A program made the position numbers and the translations under genes. From NCBI GenBank assembly GCA_002438065.1, contig DJSP01000008.1, positions 25,743-30,873 of the forward strand: a stretch of 5,131 nt of DNA, written 5' to 3'. The DNA is from Caryophanales bacterium UBA6331 (GTDB lineage: Bacteria; Bacillota_I; Bacilli_A; RF39; UBA660). The notes under the pieces are model-generated. The model did not search any database. It saw only the letters and a program-made list of their open reading frames with translations, and was not told the origin of the DNA. Below are positions 1 through 5,107 of this stretch, in pieces (the stretch's first letter is position 1; each line of letters begins with the position of its first letter).

Positions 1-410
1 AAGAAATAAAAAAATTATTAAGTAATAAAAATATAGATAGTGTAAACAATAAATGTCATATAATTTATAAAAATAGTTTCAAACTTTCGGCTGTCAAAGA
101 AAAGATTTCATCCCCAGAAAAAACTGCAAGAGAAATATTTGAAAAAGCAGGTTTTGATATGAAAATATTAGATGATCGTACTCCTCAAAGACGATTATGT
201 TCTTGGGTAAAAAAATATAAAATGTTCGGAGAAGATTACTTTAATGAAAAAAATAAATATTCATATAAAGCAGAAGATAAAAATGATAATCCATATTTAA
301 GTAAAACATTAAATGATCCAAATTTTTTAGCATTTGTAATTTCAAAGAAAGATAATGGTACTTTAGAATATAGAGTCATAAGAAAAAACAATGAAAAAGA
401 TAACCGTTAG
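1..410 (+). CDS. Helix-turn-helix protein, IS3 OrfA-like, 5' end cut by window
   Basis: The frame is open from the left edge; the first complete codon is at position 3 and 135 residues are visible before TAG. An internal ATG at 159 should not be taken as the start, because it falls inside the conserved helix-turn-helix region: the upstream residues FKLSAVKEK and AREIFEKAGFD and the downstream RTPQRRLCSWVKKYK form one continuous domain. That pattern (a 'SAVKE' helix, 'AREIFEKAGFD', then an Arg/Trp-containing helix) is the one I know from the HTH of clostridial IS3-type OrfA proteins. The C-terminal 50 residues are polar, rich in Asn and Lys, and not recognised. No OrfB transposase follows. The gene instead overlaps the ribbon-helix-helix gene by 20 bases, so it probably belongs to the mobilization operon, perhaps as a DNA-binding regulator. 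It could also be a captured insertion-sequence remnant. The family call is from memory of motifs, not an alignment. Confidence 0.75.
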   Translation, partial: EIKKLLSNKNIDSVNNKCHIIYKNSFKLSAVKEKISSPEKTAREIFEKAGFDMKILDDRTPQRRLCSWVKKYKMFGEDYFNEKNKYSYKAEDKNDNPYLSKTLNDPNFLAFVISKKDNGTLEYRVIRKNNEKDNR

Positions 411-720
411 AGTTGATGATTATATTTATGATAGATTATCTCTTGTTTCAAAAGAAAATTCTACCTCTACAAATAAAATTATAAATGCAATTTTGGAAAA
501 ATATATTAATCAGCCTAGAGAAATTAATTATCTAAAGGAGTTAAATCTAAAATTAGATAATATCTATAATCAAATTGAAAAAATATCTAAAAGACAATAT
601 ATTCATTTTAAATTGTCTCAACAGCATTTTGCAAATTTTGGTTATTTATCAAATGCAAATATAAAAGAAGATAAATGTTTAAAGGAAATTTTAGATAATA
701 AGGATCATTTAAATGAGTAA
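391..720 (+). CDS. Ribbon-helix-helix DNA-binding protein, probable relaxosome accessory (MobC-like)
   Basis: This 109-residue protein begins with a short strand, KKITVRVDD. Two helices follow at about residues 10-23 and 27-40 (YIYDRLSLVSKEN, then TSTNKIINAILEKYI), the classical ribbon-helix-helix arrangement in which the paired strands of a dimer read DNA. Residues 45-70 are a Leu/Ile heptad-like segment that could form a coiled coil, followed by a polar tail. Proteins of this build commonly sit just before relaxase genes and bind oriT to help the relaxase load. Here the stop overlaps the relaxase start by 8 bases (ATGAGTAA), which supports that role. The start overlaps the preceding gene by 20 bases and has no strong Shine-Dalgarno, so translation is probably coupled to the upstream gene. 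A plain autorepressor of the operon is the main alternative. Confidence 0.8.
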   Translation: MKKITVRVDDYIYDRLSLVSKENSTSTNKIINAILEKYINQPREINYLKELNLKLDNIYNQIEKISKRQYIHFKLSQQHFANFGYLSNANIKEDKCLKEILDNKDHLNE

Positions 721-2077
721 AAAAAGTCCCAATGTAATATTTAAAAGTAAATTTTGTTTAGCATTAACCTCTAGAGATAACAATAATTCTTCATTAAATT
801 ATAAAGAGCAAAGACTAAAAGATGTCGATGATATGATAGATTATTTTTCGGATGAAAGAAAAAAAGCAGTTAATATGTTTGAATATTTTATGGGACATAC
901 TCGAGGCGAAAAATATAATTTAGTATTAGAAAATGGAAGTTATGCAACAAAAAAGGATATTAAACGAATAAAAAATGAATATAAAAAATATATAGAAAAT
1001 TCAAATTTATGGAAAGGTGTTATAAGCTTTAAAAAAGAATATCTTGATGAAAATATAGATTTAAAAACACTGGAAGATAAAATTGCTAAAGAAGTCTTGC
1101 CTCAATTTTTAAAATATTGTGGATTTAAAGATATGAAAAATATGAGTTATGTTTTTTCAATTCATACAAATAGGAAGCATCAACCTCATGTTCATTTTGC
1201 TTTCATAGAAAAGAAACCAAACTTTCTGTATTGTGATAATAAAATAAATTATAGAAGAAAAGGAAAAATAAATCTTGATGAACAAAATTATTTAAAAAGA
1301 TTAGTAGAATTGGTTATTGAAAGAGAAAAGTATTATACTCCTTGTTTGAAAAAAACAAATGAAGACATTGACTATTTAAAATCATACTTTAAACCTACAG
1401 AGAAAAATTATATTTTAAATAATATTAATGATATATACCTTGAAGAAGATATTTTAAAACTTGGAGAATTACTAAAAAAATATCGTGAAAATCATAATCA
1501 ATTATCTTCGAAAATTAAATACAATTCAATAAAAGATGATAAGATTGGTAAAGAAATAAAGATATTGACTAAAAAGATAAAAAAATATTTATTTAATGAT
1601 GAATCTTCAGAGTTATATAATAGTCGTAATGATATTAATAATGATATAAAAAAACTTAATGATTATTTTGATAATTTAAATAAAAATAATAATGTTAGTG
1701 AAATAATAAAAGATAATAGTATTACAAATAAAAAACAAGATTATATAGATAATTATATTTATAATTCTATTGTAAATCATGCTATTTATAAATATGAACA
1801 TATAGCATATATAGTTAAAAATAAAAAATACAATGATGTTATTACCATTGATGATTTAATTCAAGAGATCGCATTTCAAAATAGTAAAAAGAAATATTTA
1901 AATGATAAAGATATGAGAAAACATATTTTAGATAATTATTTTAAATATAATGATAAAATTAGTAAATTTCCTTGTAAATCAGAAATGGAAAAAGCATTCA
2001 AAAATATAAATTATAAATTAGAACAAGCGTCTCAAGAATTTAGCAAGCTATTCAATTATGACGATAAGATAATGTAG
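713..2077 (+). CDS. MobL/MobP2-like relaxase
   Basis: A 454-residue conjugative relaxase, which nicks one strand at oriT and stays covalently bound to it during transfer. The N-terminal 170 residues carry the recognisable part. 'MIDYFSDERKKAV' (residues 41-53) corresponds to the Tyr/Arg segment of MobL proteins. 'LWKGVISFKKEYL' (99-111) matches the family's 'W.GVISF' block. 'SIHTNRKHQPHVHFAFIE' carries the three-histidine metal cluster at H151, H159 and H161 (HUH type). Y44 is the best candidate catalytic tyrosine by position, with Y30 and Y58 possible; this is inference. Residues 230-454 are Asn/Lys-rich, helical and unrecognised, with no helicase or primase motif. The start at 713 has a good Shine-Dalgarno (TAAGGAT, 699-705) seven bases upstream and overlaps the ribbon-helix-helix stop. 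Translation ends at UAG, after which the frame stays open for 40 codons (listed separately). No coupling protein or secretion genes are seen. Confidence 0.85.
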   Translation: MSKKSPNVIFKSKFCLALTSRDNNNSSLNYKEQRLKDVDDMIDYFSDERKKAVNMFEYFMGHTRGEKYNLVLENGSYATKKDIKRIKNEYKKYIENSNLWKGVISFKKEYLDENIDLKTLEDKIAKEVLPQFLKYCGFKDMKNMSYVFSIHTNRKHQPHVHFAFIEKKPNFLYCDNKINYRRKGKINLDEQNYLKRLVELVIEREKYYTPCLKKTNEDIDYLKSYFKPTEKNYILNNINDIYLEEDILKLGELLKKYRENHNQLSSKIKYNSIKDDKIGKEIKILTKKIKKYLFNDESSELYNSRNDINNDIKKLNDYFDNLNKNNNVSEIIKDNSITNKKQDYIDNYIYNSIVNHAIYKYEHIAYIVKNKKYNDVITIDDLIQEIAFQNSKKKYLNDKDMRKHILDNYFKYNDKISKFPCKSEMEKAFKNINYKLEQASQEFSKLFNYDDKIM

Positions 2078-2200
2078 CAGTGTCATGAAAAAAGAAATAT
2101 ATTTAAAAAGTTAAGAAAGGTATTAGATAATAATAATTATTATTTTGAAAATGAATTAAATCAGAGTATAAAATATTTTATGGAATACTATTGTTACTAA
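2078..2200 (+). other. In-frame extension beyond the relaxase UAG stop
   Basis: Directly after the UAG at 2075-2077 the relaxase frame continues for 40 sense codons to TAA at 2198-2200. The predicted residues (for example NIFKKLRKVLDNNNYYFENE) are Lys/Asn/Tyr-rich like the relaxase C-terminus, and arginine is again AGA. In DNA this A+T-rich an open run of 40 codons is expected by chance only a few percent of the time (my rough estimate), so it may be the original relaxase tail cut off by an amber mutation. UAG also ends two other genes here (at 410 and 5094), so reassignment of UAG is unlikely. The ATG at 2085, in another frame, gives only nine codons and has no ribosome site. Ordinary non-coding sequence remains possible. 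Confidence 0.4.
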
Positions 2201-2368
2201 TAATTCCAATATAGATTTCTAAAAAGAAAAATAGATGCTTTTTTTAATCAGATACTTTTATTATATTGCTATATGTTTCCATATTTTTAATTATGGTTAT
2301 ATTATTTATATTAGTGCCAATATTTCACTGAAAAATAAATAGTCTAATAGAAGTATTGTGCTTTTTTG
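2201..2368. other. Non-coding A+T-rich spacer between mobilization module and gene array
   Basis: I see no gene, tRNA or strong terminator here. There is a weak stem AAAAAG/CTTTTT (2221-2226 with 2238-2243) followed by a T run, too poor in G+C to be called a terminator with confidence. A 5-bp inverted repeat CCATA/TATGG lies at 2279-2296, and an AGTG/CACT pair at about 2313-2329. No convincing oriT or nick site could be picked out. The stretch separates the mobile module from the repeat-flanked genes and leads into the promoter at 2369. Confidence 0.4.
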
Positions 2369-2377
2369 TGATATAAT
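2369..2377 (+). promoter_or_regulatory. Extended -10 promoter leading the repeat-flanked gene array
   Basis: TGATATAAT combines a perfect TATAAT (2372-2377) with an upstream TG one base away, the extended -10 form that tolerates a poor -35. No good -35 is visible at 16-18 bases upstream. Transcription would start near 2384, giving a leader of about 45 bases that contains the half repeat and the GGAGG site of the first gene. It is well placed to drive the two membrane-protein genes together, and perhaps the whole array. Confidence 0.6.
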
Positions 2378-2397
2378 ATATTTGTATAGGTTATTTC

Positions 2398-2413
2398 GAT
2401 AAATAGTAATTTG
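2398..2413 (+). repeat. Right half of the intergenic palindromic repeat (copy 0)
   Basis: GATAAATAGTAATTTG is identical to positions 28-43 of the full repeat at 2851-2895. The sequence to its left (GGTTATTTC) is unrelated to the repeat's left half, so homology begins abruptly around 2398. This is the first boundary of the repeat-flanked gene series. It lies 17 bases before the first gene's start codon and eight bases before its Shine-Dalgarno. Confidence 0.75.
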
Positions 2414-2430
2414 TTGAAATGGAGGATTAT

Positions 2431-2850
2431 ATGAAAAAAAGAACAATTATAATATTAAGTATTATTATATTAGTTTTAACATTTATATTTGCAGAAATAT
2501 TTAGTATTTATCATTTTGGTAATGTGCCAACATTATTAACATCTTTATATTTAATATCTATATTTGCTATATTTGAATATCTATCAATTTCTATAACTTA
2601 TATTGCTAGAAAACTAATAAAAAAAGAAAAGTTAGAAACCAAAAAAATTATAGGTTTAATTTTATTATTTGTAGCATTATTATTAATATTATTATATTTA
2701 GTTGTATTGGATATTGATTATTTACATTGGTATATGAATTCAGCCCCATTTTATTTAAATATAATAGTTAGAAGTGTTGAGTTTTTATTACCATCAATAA
2801 TACTTATAGTAATTGGTATTAACTTAATAAAAAGAAAAAAGATAAAGTAA
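2431..2850 (+). CDS. Small four-pass membrane protein, unknown function
   Basis: A 139-residue hydrophobic protein with four likely membrane helices, at about residues 5-26, 33-58, 72-93 and 113-133. A positively charged loop (RKLIKKEK, about 60-67) lies between helices 2 and 3, and the tail is basic (KRKKIK), which would place both on the cytoplasmic side. No catalytic motif or known family is recognised. An in-frame ATG at 2419 would add four residues, but it overlaps the Shine-Dalgarno GGAGG (2421-2425), which is spaced five bases before ATG 2431, so 2431 is preferred. The TAA stop touches the first base of the next palindromic repeat. It is the first gene after the 2369 promoter and, with only 58 bases to the next gene and no terminator, is probably co-transcribed with it. 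Confidence 0.8.
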   Translation: MKKRTIIILSIIILVLTFIFAEIFSIYHFGNVPTLLTSLYLISIFAIFEYLSISITYIARKLIKKEKLETKKIIGLILLFVALLLILLYLVVLDIDYLHWYMNSAPFYLNIIVRSVEFLLPSIILIVIGINLIKRKKIK

Positions 2851-2895
2851 TTCAAATTACAATTTAGTGATTTGTTAGATAAATAGTAATTTGAA
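2851..2895. repeat. Full intergenic palindromic repeat (copy 1)
   Basis: A 45-base imperfect palindrome. The outer arms TTCAAATTAC (2851-2860) and GTAATTTGAA (2886-2895) are perfect 10-bp complements. After one A/A mismatch, ATTTA/TAAAT adds five more pairs, leaving a 13-base loop GTGATTTGTTAGA (2867-2879). It starts at the base after the upstream stop codon and ends just before the next gene's ribosome site. Without gaps it matches the copy at 3408 at 36 of 43 positions and the copy at 4408 at 38 of 43. The arms are A+T-rich and no T run follows, so it is not a typical intrinsic terminator. Confidence 0.9.
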
Positions 2896-2908
2896 AGTGA
2901 GATAATTT

Positions 2909-3412
2909 ATGAAGAAATATATATTAAATCCTATTTCATTATTTTTTATAGGTGCTATTTTAGGAATAATAAGCAAATTATTGGATATACTTTTTGTTGG
3001 CAATTTATTTATGATGACACTTGGATATATGTTTTCAGATTTACCAATATGGGTACTATTAGGAATATTGATTTCGATATATAGTGATACAAGGAAAAAA
3101 GCAATGATAAATATATTTCCATTTTGTATAGGAATGCTAATTTCATACTATGTAACAGCAGAATTAACAAATGCAGTATATAGCTGGAATTTTATCAAAG
3201 GTTGGACAATATTTTCTTGTTTATCGCCTTTATTTGCTTATTTTACTTGGAAAACAAAAGAAGAAGGATTATTTGCCAAATTTATATCAATAGGACTTAT
3301 TTTAGTAACAATTATTGGAAATTATATACTAGTTAGAACATTTACTATACCAGATTTAATAATAATACCTATAATCGTTTACTTCCTATTTATTAAAAAA
3401 GTTAAAAGATAA
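2909..3412 (+). CDS. Multi-pass membrane protein, about six helices (DUF6518-like?)
   Basis: A 167-residue integral membrane protein with about six hydrophobic helices (near residues 9-29, 33-58, 64-84, 97-115, 123-143 and 147-163). Basic residues (DTRKK at 60-64, the C-terminal KKVKR) suggest cytoplasmic loops. Polar or aromatic residues within the bundle (WNFIKGW, YFTWKTKEEG) are reminiscent of the small Firmicute membrane family annotated as DUF6518-like, but this is from memory and uncertain. No enzyme motif is visible. ATG 2909 is preceded by GTGAG (2897-2901), a moderate ribosome site seven bases upstream. The TAA stop (3410-3412) lies inside the left arm of the next repeat. The gene sits between another membrane protein and a MerR regulator. 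It may be a transporter-like or self-protection protein controlled by that regulator, which is inference only. Confidence 0.8.
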   Translation: MKKYILNPISLFFIGAILGIISKLLDILFVGNLFMMTLGYMFSDLPIWVLLGILISIYSDTRKKAMINIFPFCIGMLISYYVTAELTNAVYSWNFIKGWTIFSCLSPLFAYFTWKTKEEGLFAKFISIGLILVTIIGNYILVRTFTIPDLIIIPIIVYFLFIKKVKR

Positions 3413-3453
3413 ATTACAATTTAGTGATTTGCTAGATAGATAATAATTTATAA
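3408..3453. repeat. Full intergenic palindromic repeat (copy 2)
   Basis: Aligns without gaps to the copy at 2851-2895 at 36 of 43 positions, with an almost identical centre (AATTTAGTGATTTG, then CTAGAT in place of TTAGAT). The outer arms ATAAATTA (3409-3416) and TAATTTAT (3444-3451) still pair. Relative to copy 1, two base pairs have changed on both sides (T-A to A-T and C-G to T-A), which preserves pairing, while one inner C-G pair is lost. The upstream gene's stop codon TAA (3410-3412) is formed by the arm itself. A MerR-type promoter begins 17 bases downstream. Confidence 0.85.
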
Positions 3454-3469
3454 AAAATGAAATAATTTA

Positions 3470-3500
3470 TTGACTTGCACGTAACGGATAGTGATATTGT
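3470..3500 (+). promoter_or_regulatory. MerR-type promoter/operator with 19-bp spacer
   Basis: TTGACT (-35, 3470-3475) and TATTGT (-10, 3495-3500) are separated by 19 bases, the overlong spacing typical of promoters that MerR-family activators untwist. The spacer includes TGCACGTAACGGATAGT. The imperfect dyad ACT...AGT across 3473-3492 lies where the operator is expected, though the symmetry is modest. The segment resembles promoters I recall in front of clostridial MerR genes. Autoregulation by the MerR protein encoded immediately downstream is the natural reading. The start codon follows about 20 bases after the -10. Confidence 0.65.
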
Positions 3501-3519
3501 GTTAGTGAGGTGAAAGTAT

Positions 3520-4407
3520 ATGAGATTAAATAAAGTTATTAAGCAAGTTGATTTAAGTAAGAGAGCAATAAAATTCTATGAAGAAAAAGGTCTATTAAAA
3601 ACTAAAAGAGATAGTAATGGTTATAGAAATTATACTGATAAAGATATTAGTTTATTAAAAGAAATTTCATCATATAGAAAAATGGGGATAGGATTATCAG
3701 ATATTAAGGAAATTTTAAATGATAAGAGCGTATTAAAACAAATTCTAATAGAAAAGAAAAAAGAAATAACAATTTCGCAAAATGAGTTAGAAGCATTAGA
3801 AAAGTTTATAGAAAATAATAATATAGAAGAGTTATATGATTCTGTTGACTATAAAACTCTTGCTGATGCAATTCAGAATTCTATTCCTGGTTTTTATGGA
3901 TATTATTTTTTAAATCATTTTTTACCATATTTACAAATAAGAATTCAAACAAAAGAACAACAAGAAGCATATAATAGACTTATTGAATTCTGGGATAACA
4001 CAAATATTAGAATTCCATTTTTAATGAAATTAAATTCTTGGATTTTGTTTAAATTGAATTCTAAAAAATCACTTATAGTTCAAATTGAGCAAATTGATTC
4101 GCAAATCAAGGAAATGCTTAATCCAACTGAAGAAGAATATGAAAAGTTAAAGAAAAAGGTTAATGATGGATATAAATTAAAAAATAGTATTTTTTATAAA
4201 TATAGTTTAATAGGAATAAGTCAAAGAAAATTTATGAAGGAATTACAAAATAAGGGATATAATGATATATTTATTCCAAGTATGATTGCATTATCACCAA
4301 AATATAAAGAATATCATAATGCTTTAATGGCAATTAATAAAAGAATTTGTGATGATTTAGATTTATATTATGACACCAATTTTAATTTAATTAAAAAGAA
4401 AAAATAA
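3520..4407 (+). CDS. MerR-family transcriptional regulator with large C-terminal domain
   Basis: 295 residues. Residues 1-67 are a MerR winged-helix DNA-binding domain, shown by 'LSKRAIKFYEEKGLL' (12-26), the wing 'RDSNGYRNYTDKDI' (30-43) and 'YRKMGIGLSDIKEIL' (52-66). A long charged helix (about 70-105) is the usual dimerising coiled coil. Residues 110-295 form a larger, mostly helical effector domain ('YYFLNHFLPYLQ', 'TKEQQEAYNRLIEFWDN') of the type seen in Firmicute MerR proteins of 250-300 residues. Its ligand cannot be told, and there is no cysteine cluster like those of the metal-sensing members. ATG 3520 has a good Shine-Dalgarno (GAGGTG, 3507-3512) seven bases upstream. The gene has its own 19-bp-spacer promoter and so is likely autoregulated. 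The TAA stop directly abuts the next palindromic repeat. Possible targets are its own promoter and the neighbouring membrane genes (inference). Confidence 0.9.
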   Translation: MRLNKVIKQVDLSKRAIKFYEEKGLLKTKRDSNGYRNYTDKDISLLKEISSYRKMGIGLSDIKEILNDKSVLKQILIEKKKEITISQNELEALEKFIENNNIEELYDSVDYKTLADAIQNSIPGFYGYYFLNHFLPYLQIRIQTKEQQEAYNRLIEFWDNTNIRIPFLMKLNSWILFKLNSKKSLIVQIEQIDSQIKEMLNPTEEEYEKLKKKVNDGYKLKNSIFYKYSLIGISQRKFMKELQNKGYNDIFIPSMIALSPKYKEYHNALMAINKRICDDLDLYYDTNFNLIKKKK

Positions 4408-4453
4408 TTCAAATTCCAACTTAGTAATTAGTTAGAAAAATAGTAATTTGTAA
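4408..4453. repeat. Full intergenic palindromic repeat (copy 3)
   Basis: Begins at the base after the MerR stop codon, just as copy 1 begins after its gene. It matches copy 1 at 38 of 43 positions without gaps. The arms are TTCAAATTCC (4408-4417) and GTAATTTGTAA (4443-4453). CAAATT/AATTTG and one further C-G pair form, but a C/T mismatch interrupts the stem, so this copy is the least perfect palindrome of the three. The central GTTAGAA (4431-4437) corresponds to GTTAGAT in copy 1. Confidence 0.85.
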
Positions 4454-4536
4454 TGGTAGAAATATAAACTCTCACTATATGTCCTGTTAATATTTAATTG
4501 AGTTATATACAATATTTTTTGAAGGGAGATAAAATT
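4454..4536 (+). promoter_or_regulatory. Leader of the XRE/membrane gene, with inverted repeat and ribosome site
   Basis: An 83-base gap holds a short inverted repeat AACTC (4467-4471) / GAGTT (4500-4504) and a TATAAA (4463-4468) that could be a -10 without a good -35. A strong Shine-Dalgarno AAGGGAG (4522-4528) lies eight bases before ATG 4537 and decides the start. The inverted repeat could be an operator for the XRE protein, but it is short and unproven. Confidence 0.35.
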
Positions 4537-5094
4537 ATGAATCAAGATAAAATAGGAAAATTTTTAGCTAGTTTAAGAAAAGAAAACAATTTGACTCAAG
4601 AAGATATTGCTGAAAAATTAAATGTTAATGTTAAAAGTGTTAGTAGATGGGAAAACGGTAGAAATTTACCAGATCCGTCTATTATGAAAGAAATATGTAA
4701 AATTTATAATGTATCAATCAATGAATTATTTAATGGAGAAAAAGTAAAAAAATCAAATAAAGTAAGACAAATATTTTTGTTCTATATCATAGTTAGTTTA
4801 ACTGGAATATTTATCCTCCCAACATTGGGAATTATAGCACCAGCATTTATTATAAGTGCTATATTATGTCCTATATTTGGTTTAGTTAAATTAATTGGAT
4901 ATATATTCAAATTTGATGTACCATTTGTAATGTTTGAATTTGGAAGTTATTCTTTAAATCCTGTTTTAGGTTTTGTACTATCAATAATTGTTGGTGTAGT
5001 ATTATTTATAATTGGTGTTGTTTCATGGAAATTATTAATTAAGTATATACATTTTGTAACAAATAAGAGAAAAAAATTATATATAGAGTTATAG
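4537..5094 (+). CDS. XRE-family HTH regulator fused to a membrane domain
   Basis: 185 residues from ATG 4537. A frame starting at TTG 4498 would add 13 residues but would cover the Shine-Dalgarno AAGGGAG, so it is rejected. Residues 6-65 are a Cro/C1-type helix-turn-helix ('IGKFLASLRKENNLTQEDIA', 'VNVKSVSRWENGRNLPDPS', then 'IYNVSINELFNGE'). After a basic linker (residues 70-78) come three hydrophobic segments, at about 79-100, 101-122 and 146-172, ending in a basic tail (TNKRKKLY). The DNA-binding head would therefore face the cytoplasm from a membrane anchor. Such one-component membrane-tethered XRE proteins are common in Clostridia, often of unknown signal. It could regulate the neighbouring membrane genes in response to envelope state (inference). 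It is followed within 14 bases by another fragment of the palindromic repeat. Confidence 0.85.
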   Translation: MNQDKIGKFLASLRKENNLTQEDIAEKLNVNVKSVSRWENGRNLPDPSIMKEICKIYNVSINELFNGEKVKKSNKVRQIFLFYIIVSLTGIFILPTLGIIAPAFIISAILCPIFGLVKLIGYIFKFDVPFVMFEFGSYSLNPVLGFVLSIIVGVVLFIIGVVSWKLLIKYIHFVTNKRKKLYIEL

Positions 5095-5107
5095 TTTATT
5101 AATCAGA

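Noticed and set aside
159..410. Gene start at ATG 159
   Set aside because: The frame is open to the left edge, and the upstream residues form the first half of the helix-turn-helix, so this ATG is internal.
2085..2114. Nine-codon reading frame after the relaxase
   Set aside because: Very short, no ribosome site, no recognisable product.
2221..2247. Intrinsic terminator after the relaxase
   Set aside because: Only an AAAAAG/CTTTTT stem with an 11-base loop; it has one G-C pair, too weak to call.
2201..2400. oriT for the relaxase
   Set aside because: Only short inverted repeats (CCATA/TATGG) are visible and no nick motif is recognised; the oriT may lie left of the window.
2419..2430. ATG 2419 as start of the first membrane-protein gene
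   Set aside because: It overlaps the GGAGG ribosome site that serves ATG 2431.
2851..2895. Canonical integron attC site
   Set aside because: Shorter than typical attC, core-like GTTAGAT lies in the loop instead of at the end, and no RYYYAAC partner was found; kept only as a cassette-like repeat.
2851..4453. CRISPR array
   Set aside because: The repeats are separated by whole genes of about 500-950 bases rather than short uniform spacers, and no Cas genes are present.
4498..4536. TTG 4498 as start of the XRE gene
   Set aside because: The extension would contain the strong AAGGGAG ribosome site that serves ATG 4537, and the XRE domain begins after ATG 4537.
713..5094. Mycoplasma-type code (TGA as tryptophan)
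   Set aside because: All tryptophans in the recognised genes are TGG and the frames need no TGA readthrough.
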